From contig OZ243045.1 in the NCBI GenBank assembly GCA_965212125.1, positions 620,001-684,000 on the forward strand: a stretch of 64,000 bases of DNA. Direction: 5' to 3'. The translations under genes and the position numbers were made by a program. The DNA comes from CAYRJD01 sp965212125. Lineage in GTDB: Bacteria > Actinomycetota > Acidimicrobiia > Acidimicrobiales > Poriferisodalaceae. The stretch's first letter is position 1; the number at the start of each line of letters is the position of its first letter. Below are positions 1 to 10,546 of the stretch, in pieces. Under the pieces are notes generated by a model. It had not been told where the DNA came from. It saw only the letters and a list, made by a program, of their open reading frames with translations, and made no database searches.

Positions 1-112
1 TCCGATTTGCCCCCCGCCCCGCGTTCTGCGCAGAGCCCTGCGCCAGGTCGTGGAGAACAGCGTGCTCCCCATCCGGACTTGTCAGGCGCTGCATTTTGCG
101 TGGTTCGCTCAT
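1..112 (-). CDS. possible N-terminal fragment of a divergent gene
   Basis: An ATG at 112 on the minus strand opens a reading frame that stays open to the left edge (37 codons), with mostly G/C third positions as in the neighbouring genes. It would diverge from the hydrolase at 166. The peptide is polar and I do not recognise it. Too little is present to be sure that it is a gene rather than chance in GC-rich DNA. Confidence 0.25.
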   Translation of the reverse strand, partial: MSEPRKMQRLTSPDGEHAVLHDLAQGSAQNAGRGANR

Positions 113-165
113 AGCCGTCGCAGAGTATGCACGAAATGCGCGCCTGCGCCGGGCACACTACGCAA

Positions 166-885
166 ATGTCAAACTTTGAAAGAGCAAACACCAACATCCA
201 TTTTGACGAAGCTGGCAGCGGCTTTCCGGTGCTGCTAATCGCTCCGGGCGGCATGCGTTCGGCGGCTTCGTTCTGGACAGATACGCCGTGGAATCCGATC
301 ACCGAGCTGTCGAACGACTACCGCACGATCGCTATGGACCAGCGCAATGCGGGCCGCTCAACGGCACCGGTTACCAGCGACGACACCTGGAGCACGTACA
401 CACAAGATCAGCTAGCGCTGATGGATCACCTGGGATGCGATCGCTTCCACGTCATCGGCATGTGCATCGGCGGCCCTTACATAATGGGGCTGATTCAGGC
501 CGCGCCGGAGCGTGTGGCGTCCGCCACGATCCTGCAGCCCATTGGCTTGGATGAGAATCGCCCGGCGTTCTACGCCATGTTTGAAGAGTGGGCTGAAGAC
601 CTCAGAGACAAATACTCCGATGTCTCAAAGGAAGACTGGGATTCGTTTCGTTCAAATATGTATGACGGGGATTTCTTGTTCAACGTGGACAGAGACTTTG
701 TGTCAAAGGTCATGACGCCGTTGCTGGTGTTGCTGGGCGACGACCTTTATCACCCGCAGTCAATCTCACGGGAGATTGCCGACCTGGCGCCCAACGCTGA
801 GCTGATTGAAGACTGGAAAGAGGGCGACTCCCGCACGGCGGCAATGCAGCGGGTTGCGGACTTCTTGGCGCAACACAGCGCGTAG
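166..885 (+). CDS. alpha/beta-hydrolase fold protein with Cys at the nucleophile position
   Basis: The 239-residue product has the alpha/beta-hydrolase layout: an N-terminal strand with an oxyanion region (LLIAPGGMRS), a D-Q-R-x-x-G-R-S segment, and a nucleophile elbow reading GMCIGG near residue 100. The usual Ser is therefore Cys. An acidic residue sits in the expected LLGDD turn. No clear catalytic His is visible near the C-terminus (WKEGDSRTAAM takes its place), so hydrolytic activity is uncertain. I chose the ATG at 166 because homology-like sequence begins there; an in-frame ATG at 127 would add 13 unconvincing residues. The substrate is unknown. The gene ends 31 bp before a nitroreductase in the same direction, so the two may be co-transcribed. 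Confidence 0.75.
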   Translation: MSNFERANTNIHFDEAGSGFPVLLIAPGGMRSAASFWTDTPWNPITELSNDYRTIAMDQRNAGRSTAPVTSDDTWSTYTQDQLALMDHLGCDRFHVIGMCIGGPYIMGLIQAAPERVASATILQPIGLDENRPAFYAMFEEWAEDLRDKYSDVSKEDWDSFRSNMYDGDFLFNVDRDFVSKVMTPLLVLLGDDLYHPQSISREIADLAPNAELIEDWKEGDSRTAAMQRVADFLAQHSA

Positions 886-916
886 GCGTGCGCGGTGCTG
901 ATTAGCGTCGGCACCT

Positions 917-1588
917 ATGGAACTTGAAGAGGTGATGCGGACGACGTTTTCGTGCCGCGAATGGACCGACCAACCCGTCAGCGACCAAACCGTTTACAAA
1001 ATCTTGGAGCGCGCACGGTTCGCCCCCAACGGCGGCAACCGGCAGGGCTGGCACGTAATCGTGGTGCGTGATCGTGCCACGCGTGAGGCCTTCATTCCGC
1101 TCATCACGCCCACCACTTCGGTCTACATGGCTCAGGTAGCGGCGGGCGAAGCGCCGTGGAACAGCATCCATCCAACGTCGGTAGACATAGCGGCCGAAGA
1201 AAAGGTAGCCCGCCCATTTCCAGGGCTAGCCGAAATGGTGAACGCCCCGGTCGTGCTCGTCATAAGCGTTGACCTGTCGGTCGTGGCCAGCTTCGATTCG
1301 CAGCTGGACCGGGTGGGCGTCATCAGCGGCGCATCTATCTATCCGTTTGTGTGGAACGTTTTGCTCGCGGCCCGTGACGAAGGCTTGGGCGGGGTGCTCA
1401 CCACGTACTTGGCAGGCCGCGAGGCCGCGGCGCAAGAGCTTCTGGGCTTGCCCTCACACCACGCCATTGCCGCATTGGTGCCTTTGGGTTATCCGGTAAA
1501 GCAGCTAACGAAGCTCAGCCGCCTTGAAGTTGAAGAGTTTGCGACCGTTGATCGTTTTGACGGTGCTGTGTTTAGCGAGCCCAGCTGA
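917..1588 (+). CDS. nitroreductase-family FMN oxidoreductase
   Basis: The 223-residue protein has nitroreductase-fold marks: an N-terminal SCREWTDQPV segment whose Arg normally contacts FMN phosphate, PNGGNRQGWHVIVV (the R-F-A-P-N/S-x-x-N-x-Q-x-W type flavin and dimer region), and a late GLGGVLTTY segment. Such enzymes use NAD(P)H to reduce nitro groups, enones or other electrophiles; the substrate here cannot be read from sequence. The stop codon overlaps an ATG (TGATG) in the first copy of a 20-bp tandem duplication, and the SDR gene begins at the second copy, so these two genes are almost certainly one transcript with coupled translation. Confidence 0.8.
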   Translation: MELEEVMRTTFSCREWTDQPVSDQTVYKILERARFAPNGGNRQGWHVIVVRDRATREAFIPLITPTTSVYMAQVAAGEAPWNSIHPTSVDIAAEEKVARPFPGLAEMVNAPVVLVISVDLSVVASFDSQLDRVGVISGASIYPFVWNVLLAARDEGLGGVLTTYLAGREAAAQELLGLPSHHAIAALVPLGYPVKQLTKLSRLEVEEFATVDRFDGAVFSEPS

Positions 1589-1610
1589 TGTTTAGCGAGC
1601 CCAGCTGATG
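1571..1610. repeat. perfect 20-bp tandem duplication at a gene junction
   Basis: The 20-mer TTTAGCGAGCCCAGCTGATG occurs twice head to tail (1571-1590 and 1591-1610). Each copy carries a TGATG stop/start overlap. The first ends the nitroreductase and opens a six-codon frame (M-F-S-E-P-S, 1588-1608). The second ends that mini-frame and opens the SDR gene at 1608. The direct reading is a recent duplication of an ancestral stop-start overlap. Confidence 0.95.
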
Positions 1611-2471
1611 GCTGGCACAGGAGCAGCCGCCGATTCCGTGCCGCCGCCGGAATCCTTAGACCCGGCGCACGCAACCACCCGCCTGACCGACCTGACGGGT
1701 CGCGTCGCTGTGGTTACCGGAGCCAGCCGAGGGATTGGTGCTGCGTCGGCTGTGGCTCTGGATGGTGCTGGCGCGCAGGTGGTGTTGGTCGGGCGCACGG
1801 TGCCTGACCTTGAACAAGTCGCCAGCGGGCTAGCCAACTCACCGGTTGTGCTGCCCTGCGATTTGGCCGAACCGCAGGCGGGCACGAAGCTGGCGAGCGA
1901 AGTTTTGACTGCGGTGGCTGGGGTTGATGTGCTGGTGAACAATGCGGGCATACCGATGCGCCGCACGCCCAGCCAGCTAACCGAAGCGGAGCTTGATCAA
2001 GTGTTCGCCATCAACGTGCGGTCGCTTGTAACGCTGTCCTCCGGTTTGGCGCCCTCAATGATTGAGCGCGGCGGCGGGTCGGTTATCAACATCAGCTCTA
2101 TTGCTGGTGTGCGCGGACCGCTTGGCCGGGCGGCTTACGCCGGTACGAAAGGCGCGGTTGATGCGATTACACGCGCACTGGCCGCCGATTGGGGTCCATC
2201 GGGTATCCGAGTGAACTCAATCGCACCCGGCATCATCGCAACAGCTATCTGGGAAGAGGCGCGCAACACAGTGCCAGGGCTAACCGAACGCCTGGCTGGG
2301 CAGGTAGCTCTAAAGCGTTGGGGGTACAGCGCCGACATCAGCGACGTGGTGCTGTTTTTTGCGAGCGACGCCGCCCGCTACATAACCGGCGAAACGCTGG
2401 TGGTAGATGGCGGCATGGCCAGAGTTACCTCTGAGCTGAGCCCGGAAGCGCTGCCCGAAATAGCAGAGTAA
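1608..2471 (+). CDS. short-chain dehydrogenase/reductase (SDR)
   Basis: Classical SDR of 287 residues. The cofactor loop T-G-A-S-R-G-I-G is at residues 37-44, NNAG at 111-114, and the catalytic set is Ser near 164 (INISSIAG), Tyr177 and Lys181 (YAGTK). A 25-30 residue N-terminal extension rich in Ala/Pro precedes the fold. The R in the glycine-rich loop favours NADP(H), but this is only suggestive. The C-terminus has the usual DGG segment. It follows the nitroreductase through the duplicated TGATG junction. The substrate is not deducible. It converges on the binding lipoprotein at 2594. Confidence 0.85.
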   Translation: MAGTGAAADSVPPPESLDPAHATTRLTDLTGRVAVVTGASRGIGAASAVALDGAGAQVVLVGRTVPDLEQVASGLANSPVVLPCDLAEPQAGTKLASEVLTAVAGVDVLVNNAGIPMRRTPSQLTEAELDQVFAINVRSLVTLSSGLAPSMIERGGGSVINISSIAGVRGPLGRAAYAGTKGAVDAITRALAADWGPSGIRVNSIAPGIIATAIWEEARNTVPGLTERLAGQVALKRWGYSADISDVVLFFASDAARYITGETLVVDGGMARVTSELSPEALPEIAE

Positions 2472-2478
2472 GCACTCG

Positions 2479-2495
2479 GCTGGCTGCAAGCCAGC
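2479..2495. terminator. short perfect hairpin between convergent genes
   Basis: GCTGGCT-GCA-AGCCAGC forms a 7-bp stem with a 3-base loop, 8 bp after the SDR stop. No T-run follows, so it is not a classical intrinsic terminator. Its place between convergent genes makes a transcript-end role possible. The rest of 2496-2593 shows no gene. Confidence 0.35.
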
Positions 2496-2593
2496 AGCAC
2501 CGACCCGCGGACAACCCTCCCACCAGGGCGCCCGCAGGGGCGGATTTGCTTGATAGCTAGTTTGCTATTTGGCTGCTATTTGAGCGACAGCGG

Positions 2594-3802
2594 CTAGGCG
2601 GCGGCAGCCCTTGCGGCGTCCAACCAGGTGTCAACCATGTCGCGGTTGTCAGCGATCCATTGGACAGCCAGATCGTTGGGGCTTTCACCGTCGGTCTGAG
2701 AAACGTTGGCTAGCGACACGTCAAACACCGGCAACACAATGGCATCCAGCAAGGCCCTGGCTGCAGGGTTCTCATCTAGGAAGTCGTTGTTAGCGGTGAC
2801 CTGAATGTCGTTTGACAAAAACGCAATCTGGCACAAGCCCTCAGAGTCATTAGCTGCTCCCGGGCAAACGTCAGGACCGAGGCCGATGCGACCGGGCCGC
2901 ATGTCGGGCACTGCGGCTTCACGACCCAGTGGGTTGGAATCGTCAAGCACGTTTTCTTGGGTCAACCAATAAACATTGTCGCCCGGGCGAAGCTGCGTCA
3001 GGAACGCAGACGGTCCCCAGGTGTAAATGATGAACGGGGTCTGGGTGCTGGCCTTATCGATGGCCTCGGCAAACATTGCTTCGTAGCCCGCAATGGTCTG
3101 ACCGATGTTTTCCCAACCGCTGAACACGATTTGCGAAGCGATGATGTCATCGCAAACCCATGACTCTTGGCAGCCGTAAATGTCGGCTAGGCCGTTGCCA
3201 GGGATCGGGTCAACCGCATCGTAAGCCGCAATGGCTGCCGGGTTGCTGTCGAAATCATCCATTGAGGTGATGCCGAACTCATCTGCGAAGCTCTTCTCAA
3301 TCAGTAGCCCTTGGATGCTTCCGCCCAAGAGCAGCTCGCCCACGATGCTGATGTTGTCAGCGATGATCGAGCCGTCCGAAAGTTCAGCGTTCCAGAACTG
3401 TTGGTGACCTGGAATCCAGCTGTTGGCCCAGTAGTCAATGTCGCCCTCGGCCATAGCCAAGAAGCCGTTATTGGCGTTTAGCTCACGCTCGGAGGGGTTC
3501 GAAACTTCGTAGCCCAGCTCACGCATCAGCTCTGCGATGACCTCATTTTGGAAGTAGCCGGTCGTCCAGTCGGCGCGACCAGGCGTAATGGAAACTCCCT
3601 CACCAGGCAACGCTTTGACGCCGTCATCGTCATCGCCGTCGTGCTCAGCGCCGGAATCATCATCGTTGCCGTCGTGCTCAGCGCCGGAGTCGTCGTCGCC
3701 ACTCTGGGCGTCGTCATCATCGTCGCTGCTACCGCATGAAGCGGCAATCAAAGCAAAGGCTGCGAAGAGCAGTAATAACTTTCTTGATTTTTTTCTAGAC
3801 AT
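2594..3802 (-). CDS. glycine-betaine/proline-type ABC substrate-binding lipoprotein
   Basis: The 402-residue protein starts with a basic stretch and hydrophobic helix ending in a lipobox (L-I-A-A-S-C, Cys23), so it should be exported and lipid-anchored. An Asp-rich linker with a repeated D-D-D-S-G-A-E-H-D-G unit (about residues 26-60) precedes an OpuAC/ProX-type binding domain (SITPGRADWTTGYFQNEVIA, then ANSWIPGHQQFW). Trp-rich ligand cages are typical of quaternary-amine binders. A good ribosome site (AAAGGA) lies upstream of the ATG. No permease or ATPase gene is adjacent, so it is an orphan component here. The exact ligand is uncertain. Confidence 0.8.
   Translation of the reverse strand: MSRKKSRKLLLLFAAFALIAASCGSSDDDDDAQSGDDDSGAEHDGNDDDSGAEHDGDDDDGVKALPGEGVSITPGRADWTTGYFQNEVIAELMRELGYEVSNPSERELNANNGFLAMAEGDIDYWANSWIPGHQQFWNAELSDGSIIADNISIVGELLLGGSIQGLLIEKSFADEFGITSMDDFDSNPAAIAAYDAVDPIPGNGLADIYGCQESWVCDDIIASQIVFSGWENIGQTIAGYEAMFAEAIDKASTQTPFIIYTWGPSAFLTQLRPGDNVYWLTQENVLDDSNPLGREAAVPDMRPGRIGLGPDVCPGAANDSEGLCQIAFLSNDIQVTANNDFLDENPAARALLDAIVLPVFDVSLANVSQTDGESPNDLAVQWIADNRDMVDTWLDAARAAAA
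3635..3700. repeat. 33-bp imperfect tandem repeat encoding the acidic linker
   Basis: Two 33-bp units begin at 3635 and 3668 and share their first 21 bases exactly, diverging by GTC/ATC swaps after that. They lie inside the lipoprotein gene and encode the Asp/Glu/Ser/Gly linker between the lipid-anchored Cys and the ligand-binding domain. Unit-number change would vary linker length without a frameshift. Confidence 0.85.
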
Positions 3803-3956
3803 AAGTAGTCAATCCTTTAAATAAATCGTGGCGGTATTTCCCCCACAAACGGCATGCAGGGTACCTAAGGGTTGGGACAATGTGAGGACACGTTGGGGGG
3901 ATGACACGCCAGCGCCATCAAGCCGCCGGATTGGATAGCCGCCAGACTGAGAGGCC

Positions 3957-4856
3957 GTGACCACTCCAGACGTTTCGCCAGCGGCCTATGTGTCGGTGGC
4001 AGAGGGGACGGAGGTAGCGCTGCACTGTGTGGCTGATGATGATGTGGCTGGCGGCGGCGGGGCGTCTGCGGCTGACGCGCCACACGACAAGCCGCCGATT
4101 CTGTTTGCCCACGCTGCGGGATTAGGTGCGCTCACGTATGGGCCATTCACGCAGCGACTAGCCGAGCACTTCACCGTCTGGGCGCCCGACCTGCGCGGCC
4201 ACGGCTGGAGCGACCCATCACCGGATGGCGATTACCTCTGGACGACTCTGGCTGACGACTTGTTGGCAGTCGTCGATTACCTGGGCATTCCGCACGGGTC
4301 GCTTAACTGCGTTGGGCACTCCATCGGCGCTGCCACCCTGCTGCTAGCCGAAGCCGACCGGCCTGGCTTGATCGCAAAGATGTACGGCTATGAGCCGGTG
4401 GTTTGGCGCCCGAACGAGGTGGTTGAGCGCGACGATCACCCGCTGGTGCCGGGTGCGCTGAAGCGGCTTGAAGTGTTTGAGTCGCGACCCGAGGCGATGT
4501 TTCGGTTTGCCTCACGCCTCCCGTTTTCGCGGGTGCAATCCGCCGCCCTGCATAGCTACGTAGAGCACGGGTTTGAAGACTTGCCCGACGGCACCATTCG
4601 TTTGCGCTGTCGCCCCGAAGCCGAAGCGAACACCTATCTCGGCGACTACATCTCAACCACAGAGCAGATCGCCGGGCTTGGTGTGCCGGCGGTGATTGGG
4701 CGAGGCAGCGACGAAGGCCAAGGCGATATCGGCCTACCAGCGCATGAGGCGTTGCCGAACTCACGGCTGATTGAATACAAGGGGCTTAGCCATTTCGGAC
4801 CGATGGAAGACCCAGAGCGCATCGCCGCTGATGCCATTGCGGCGCTGGCTGGCTAG
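3957..4856 (+). CDS. alpha/beta hydrolase
   Basis: The 299-residue protein has a standard alpha/beta-hydrolase core: ILFAHAAGLG oxyanion strand, DLRGHGWSD, a G-H-S-I-G nucleophile elbow with Ser near residue 124, and a C-terminal His in LSHFGPMEDPE. The start is a GTG at 3957; no better start is seen. Possible activities are an esterase, lactonase or C-C hydrolase, and the sequence does not choose. It sits beside the benzoyl-CoA cluster but points the other way and converges on the hydrolase at 4899, so a link to that pathway is only positional. Confidence 0.75.
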   Translation: MTTPDVSPAAYVSVAEGTEVALHCVADDDVAGGGGASAADAPHDKPPILFAHAAGLGALTYGPFTQRLAEHFTVWAPDLRGHGWSDPSPDGDYLWTTLADDLLAVVDYLGIPHGSLNCVGHSIGAATLLLAEADRPGLIAKMYGYEPVVWRPNEVVERDDHPLVPGALKRLEVFESRPEAMFRFASRLPFSRVQSAALHSYVEHGFEDLPDGTIRLRCRPEAEANTYLGDYISTTEQIAGLGVPAVIGRGSDEGQGDIGLPAHEALPNSRLIEYKGLSHFGPMEDPERIAADAIAALAG

Positions 4857-4898
4857 CTGGTTTAGCGCTGGCTAGCGGCTGGCTTCAGGCTGTTTCTT

Positions 4899-5732
4899 TT
4901 AAGGAACCGCTAGGAAACCGCAGATCCGCTCAACGATCTCATCGGGTTGGTCGCGGTGCGCGACATGTCCGCAATCGCTGATGAGATGACCGGTCGCTAA
5001 GGGCGCAGCGTCGGTAATGGCTGAAATCTGGGCGGCGGTTCCGTACTCGTCTGCGTCGCCTTGCAGCACAAGCACCGGGCAATCAATCCCCGCAAGCAGC
5101 CCCGTAATAGTCCAGTTACGGAACTGCGGCGACAGCCACACGTTGCGCCAGCGATCAAAAACCAGATCGGGATGCTTGTGGTATTTGGCGAGGGCTTGCA
5201 CGAGCTTGTCGCGGTGCTGTCCGATGGCGTCAATAGCGGCGACGGACTCATCTTCTACAAAAGTGTGCGCTGCTATCGCCACCACGCCGCTGAAAGACGC
5301 AGCCGAGCCGCTAGCGGCAATGAGAGCGATGCTGCCGCCGTCGCTGTGCCCGACCAGCACCGTGTCTTGCGCCTCTAGCCCTAGCTGTGCCAGCACCTCC
5401 GGCAGAACTTCGCGTGCTTCATGGTCCATGAAATCGGTCTGGTATTGCGCGGGGACCGGGTCGGAGTTGCCGTGGCCGCTGCGGTCATAGACATAGACGG
5501 GCAGCCCGCTTTGGGCGGCAATGCGCTCCGGTAGGTCATGCCACTGACCGATGCTGCCCAAGCCGTCATGCAACATGAGCACGCTGGCGGGGGCTGCGTG
5601 CCGATCCGTGGCACGGTCAAGAGCAGGCGAGCTTGAGCCAGGCGGCGCAACGCGCTGATGGACCACGCGCTGATAGGCCAGCGACACGCCAGCCACGTCG
5701 ATTGACTCCCGCTCTGCCGATCCTGCGCTCAA
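4899..5732 (-). CDS. alpha/beta hydrolase, last gene of the boxC-boxB operon
   Basis: The 277-residue product shows YDRSGHGNSDP, the nucleophile elbow GHSDGG, an acid in QGDADEYG and a catalytic-type His in CGHVAHRDQPDE, so the triad looks complete. A loop rich in Pro/Ser/Arg/His is inserted near residues 25-50. It starts 15 bp after boxB on the same strand, so it should be co-transcribed with boxC and boxB. A role in benzoyl-CoA breakdown (for example thioester or lactone hydrolysis, or release of benzoate from an ester) is inferred from that position. No specific reaction can be read from the protein. Confidence 0.75.
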   Translation of the reverse strand: MSAGSAERESIDVAGVSLAYQRVVHQRVAPPGSSSPALDRATDRHAAPASVLMLHDGLGSIGQWHDLPERIAAQSGLPVYVYDRSGHGNSDPVPAQYQTDFMDHEAREVLPEVLAQLGLEAQDTVLVGHSDGGSIALIAASGSAASFSGVVAIAAHTFVEDESVAAIDAIGQHRDKLVQALAKYHKHPDLVFDRWRNVWLSPQFRNWTITGLLAGIDCPVLVLQGDADEYGTAAQISAITDAAPLATGHLISDCGHVAHRDQPDEIVERICGFLAVP

Positions 5733-5747
5733 AAGGCTTACCCGCGG

Positions 5748-7181
5748 CTAGAGCCGGACGTACTCGTAGTCCACAGGCTTTGTATTTATGCCACGAGCCG
5801 GAGGAGCTATCCAAGACGCCATCTGCCCCGGCTCAAAGCAAGGCTGCATCAAGGAGTGAACAAAATCCGTGTCGCTCACGCTGGGCAGATAATCGCCCGC
5901 CGCGCTCTGCCATTGTTTCTCGCTGACTAACTCGCCAGCGGGTGTGATGTGGTACCCGGCGAACACGCCCACCTTTCTGTGAAAGCCAACGTGGGGCAGC
6001 GTTAGTTCAAAATCCACGCCCATCTCAGCGATCACACGATTCCAGCGCCGCAAACCTTTCAGGCAGTCTTCGGTGTAGGCGCGCCGCAGCTCCGCGTTGA
6101 CCAGATTTATTGCCGGCCGCGTCAGGGTGCCTATTTTCGCGCTGGTGTCTGAGCCGCCGCCAACAACGGTTTCAATGGTTGCTTCGTGCGATGCCAGCAC
6201 GTGATCGTCGTCGTAAGCATCCTCCCCGAACCGACCCTTAATGCCAGCGGAGTAATAGCTGGCTGAGTTAGTTGAGTTTTCCGCCCCGAACAAATCCAGC
6301 GAAACCGAATAGTGAAAGTTGAGATACTTCTGCAGAGTCGACAGGTCAATCCCGCCGTGCGGGCGAACGTCGGCGGTGTCGTGCTGATTCATCAGCTCAC
6401 AAGTTCGCTGCACCACCCGACCCACGCCGGTCGCCCCGACAAACATGTGATGCGCCTCTTCTTTCAGCATGAAATCGCAGGTGCGGCTGAGCGGATCTAA
6501 CGCCGATTCGGCCAGCGCCCCAAGCTGGTACTTGCCGTCACGGTCGGTGAAATAGGTAAACAGCAAAAACGACAGCCAGTCGGTGGTGCGCTCGTTGAAG
6601 GCACCCAAAATGCGGGGATTGTCGGCGTCGCCGGAATGCCGCTGCAGCAAGGCGTCCGCCTCCTCACGCCCATCACGCCCGAAATAGGCATGCAGCAGAT
6701 ACACCATCGCCCACAGATGGCGACCCTCCTCCACGTTGATCTGAAACAGATTGCGCAGGTCATACAGCGACGGCGCCGTGTGACCCAGCAGGCGTTGCTG
6801 CTCAACCGAAGCCGGTTCGGTGTCGCCTTGAATGACGATCAGGCGGCGCAGGTCGCTGCGAAACTCACCCGGCACGGTCTGCCACACGGGCTGGCCTTTA
6901 TGCGCACCGAACCCAATCTGGCGGTCGGCTGTCGGCTCAGACATAAAGATGCCCCACCGATAGTCGGGCATTTTCACAAAGTCATAGTGCGCCCAGCCCT
7001 CTTGGCTGAGACCGACGGCGGTTCTCAGATACACGTCATGGCCCGACCAGCCCGTCGGGCCCATCTCGCCCCACCAATCGGCGAACTTTGGCTGCCAGCT
7101 TTCTAGGGCGCGCTGCAGGCGGCGATCGTCGGCCAGGCCGACATTGTTAGGTATTTGTTCGCTGTAGTTGATGCTGGACAT
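5748..7181 (-). CDS. boxB: benzoyl-CoA 2,3-epoxidase oxygenase component BoxB
   Basis: BoxB is the diiron oxygenase that epoxidises benzoyl-CoA to 2,3-epoxybenzoyl-CoA in the aerobic hybrid benzoate pathway. The 477-residue length fits the family. The carboxylate/His ligand set is visible as Glu122, Glu152-x-x-His155 (EEGRH), Asp213 and Glu242-x-x-His245 (EEAHH), the spacing expected of BoxB. The N-terminal segment NYSEQIPNNVGL and the phrase GWAHYDFVKMPDYRWGIFM are typical. It lies 42 bp after boxC and 15 bp before a hydrolase on the same strand. The reductase partner BoxA is not in this window, so electrons must come from a gene elsewhere. Confidence 0.93.
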   Translation of the reverse strand: MSSINYSEQIPNNVGLADDRRLQRALESWQPKFADWWGEMGPTGWSGHDVYLRTAVGLSQEGWAHYDFVKMPDYRWGIFMSEPTADRQIGFGAHKGQPVWQTVPGEFRSDLRRLIVIQGDTEPASVEQQRLLGHTAPSLYDLRNLFQINVEEGRHLWAMVYLLHAYFGRDGREEADALLQRHSGDADNPRILGAFNERTTDWLSFLLFTYFTDRDGKYQLGALAESALDPLSRTCDFMLKEEAHHMFVGATGVGRVVQRTCELMNQHDTADVRPHGGIDLSTLQKYLNFHYSVSLDLFGAENSTNSASYYSAGIKGRFGEDAYDDDHVLASHEATIETVVGGGSDTSAKIGTLTRPAINLVNAELRRAYTEDCLKGLRRWNRVIAEMGVDFELTLPHVGFHRKVGVFAGYHITPAGELVSEKQWQSAAGDYLPSVSDTDFVHSLMQPCFEPGQMASWIAPPARGINTKPVDYEYVRL

Positions 7182-7223
7182 TGTTTCTGGCTGGGTTTGG
7201 CGGCGCGGTTGGCGTGGATTTTA

Positions 7224-8936
<1,713 letters not shown>

Positions 8937-8989
8937 AGGCTCAAAGCGTATGACGCTGGCAGCGGCCGATAAGCAAACGTTGCGGGCGC

Positions 8990-10546
8990 ATGGCTAACGC
9001 GGTCCATCGGTTCGTCATTGATCCGGCCGGTCAGACGCCTGACACCGTTGCGCTGACCGACGCAATAACCGGGGCTACGCACTCCCGCGCCCAGATGCTT
9101 GCTGGCGTGCAAGGCTGCGCGGCGGAGCTGCTGCGGCGAGGCATCAAGCCCGAGCAGCGCATCATGTTGTGCTGCGCCGACACCGCTGCGTTTTTGTGGT
9201 GGTTCTGGGGTGCGATGTGGATTGGCGCGATTCCGGTGCCGGTCTCAACGATGCTCACGGCCAAGGACTACGCGTTTTTGCTTGACGACAGCCGAGCGGT
9301 CGGGCTGATTTATTCGCAGGTCTTCGCTGACACGGCGGGTGCGGCCGGGGCTGACCGCCAGCGAACGTTTTTGCGCTGGACCGTTTTGGATGAGGCGGCG
9401 GTGGATGGCGCAGGGTTCAGCGGCACCGGCGTAGACGAAGCGGGGATGGGCGATGCCGGGCTAGCCAACCCGGGCGAGCCGTTCGACAGCTCCGACGACG
9501 ACGCAGCGTTCTGGCTCTACACCTCAGGCACGACCGGCTTTCCCAAGGGCGCAATCCACCGCCACATCGACATGGCGTTTTGCACCGAGCGCTATGCGAT
9601 TCCGGTGCTGTCAATGGCGCCCGCAGACGTTATTTATTCGGTCGCCAAGTTGTTCTTCGCCTACGGCTTGGGCAACTCCGGCTACTTCCCGGCTGGCACC
9701 GGCGCACAAGTGGTGCTCAATCCCGCCCGACCCACGCCCGACGACATCGCCGCGCACGTAACGCAATACCGACCGAGCCTGTACTTCGGCGTGCCATCGT
9801 CTTACGCCCAGCTGCTAGCGGCCGATCTGCCGGCCGACACTTTTGCGTCCGTGCGACTTGCCGTGTCCGCCGGCGAGCCGCTGCCAGCCGCTATTCACGC
9901 TCGCTTTGCGGAGCGCTTCGGCGTTGAGATTCTTGACGGGTTCGGCACGACTGAGCTTTGCCATATCGCCATAAGCAATCGCCCCGGCGCTTCGGTCGGC
10001 GGAACCAGCGGGACCGTTCTGGCGGGTTATGAGGTGTCTTTGCGTGACGAGGCCGGCAACGAGGTGCCCGACGGTGAGCCTGGCGCGCTGCATGTGGCGG
10101 GGGAGTCGATCACCACCGGCTATTGGAATCGCACCGCGCAAAACCGTGCCACGCTGCAAGGGCGTTTCCTGGCGACGGGAGACACCTATCTGCGCAACCC
10201 TGACGAGACGCTGCAATATCTCGGCCGCACCGATGACATGTTGAAGGTGAGCGGCATCTGGGTTAGCCCCACAGAAGTTGAGGCGTGCATTTTGGAGATG
10301 GATGAAGTGGTGCTGGCGGCGGTGGTTGGCGCGGAAGATGAAGCGGGGCTGACCAAGACCAAGGCGTTCGTGGTGCCTAACGATGCCGGTGCTGCTGCCA
10401 GCGGCGGCGACCCCGCCCTAGCCACCGCGGTGCGAGAGCATGTGAAGCAGCGGCTGGCTTCGTTCAAGGCTCCGCATCAAGTTGAGGTGGTGGCAGAGCT
10501 ACCGCAGACCGCCACCGGAAAGATCAAGCGCTACCTGCTGCGCTAG
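8990..10546 (+). CDS. benzoate-CoA ligase
   Basis: The 518-residue acyl-CoA synthetase belongs to the ANL superfamily and most resembles benzoate-CoA ligases. It carries the P-loop-like signature YTSGTTGFPKG (about residues 175-187), a DGFGTTE adenylate motif, the hinge region GRTDDMLKVSGIWVSPTEVE, and a terminal TGKIKRYLLR with the catalytic Lys. It would activate benzoate to benzoyl-CoA with ATP, supplying the substrate for BoxB. It is divergent from boxC across 53 bp, so both promoters must lie in or overlap 8937-8989; no consensus boxes stand out there. A close alternative is a related aromatic-acid CoA ligase. Confidence 0.88.
   Translation: MANAVHRFVIDPAGQTPDTVALTDAITGATHSRAQMLAGVQGCAAELLRRGIKPEQRIMLCCADTAAFLWWFWGAMWIGAIPVPVSTMLTAKDYAFLLDDSRAVGLIYSQVFADTAGAAGADRQRTFLRWTVLDEAAVDGAGFSGTGVDEAGMGDAGLANPGEPFDSSDDDAAFWLYTSGTTGFPKGAIHRHIDMAFCTERYAIPVLSMAPADVIYSVAKLFFAYGLGNSGYFPAGTGAQVVLNPARPTPDDIAAHVTQYRPSLYFGVPSSYAQLLAADLPADTFASVRLAVSAGEPLPAAIHARFAERFGVEILDGFGTTELCHIAISNRPGASVGGTSGTVLAGYEVSLRDEAGNEVPDGEPGALHVAGESITTGYWNRTAQNRATLQGRFLATGDTYLRNPDETLQYLGRTDDMLKVSGIWVSPTEVEACILEMDEVVLAAVVGAEDEAGLTKTKAFVVPNDAGAAASGGDPALATAVREHVKQRLASFKAPHQVEVVAELPQTATGKIKRYLLR

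Noticed and set aside
4303..4764. Minus-strand open frame inside the alpha/beta hydrolase at 3957
   Set aside because: It is Arg/Ala-rich and antisense to a clear hydrolase with a nucleophile motif.
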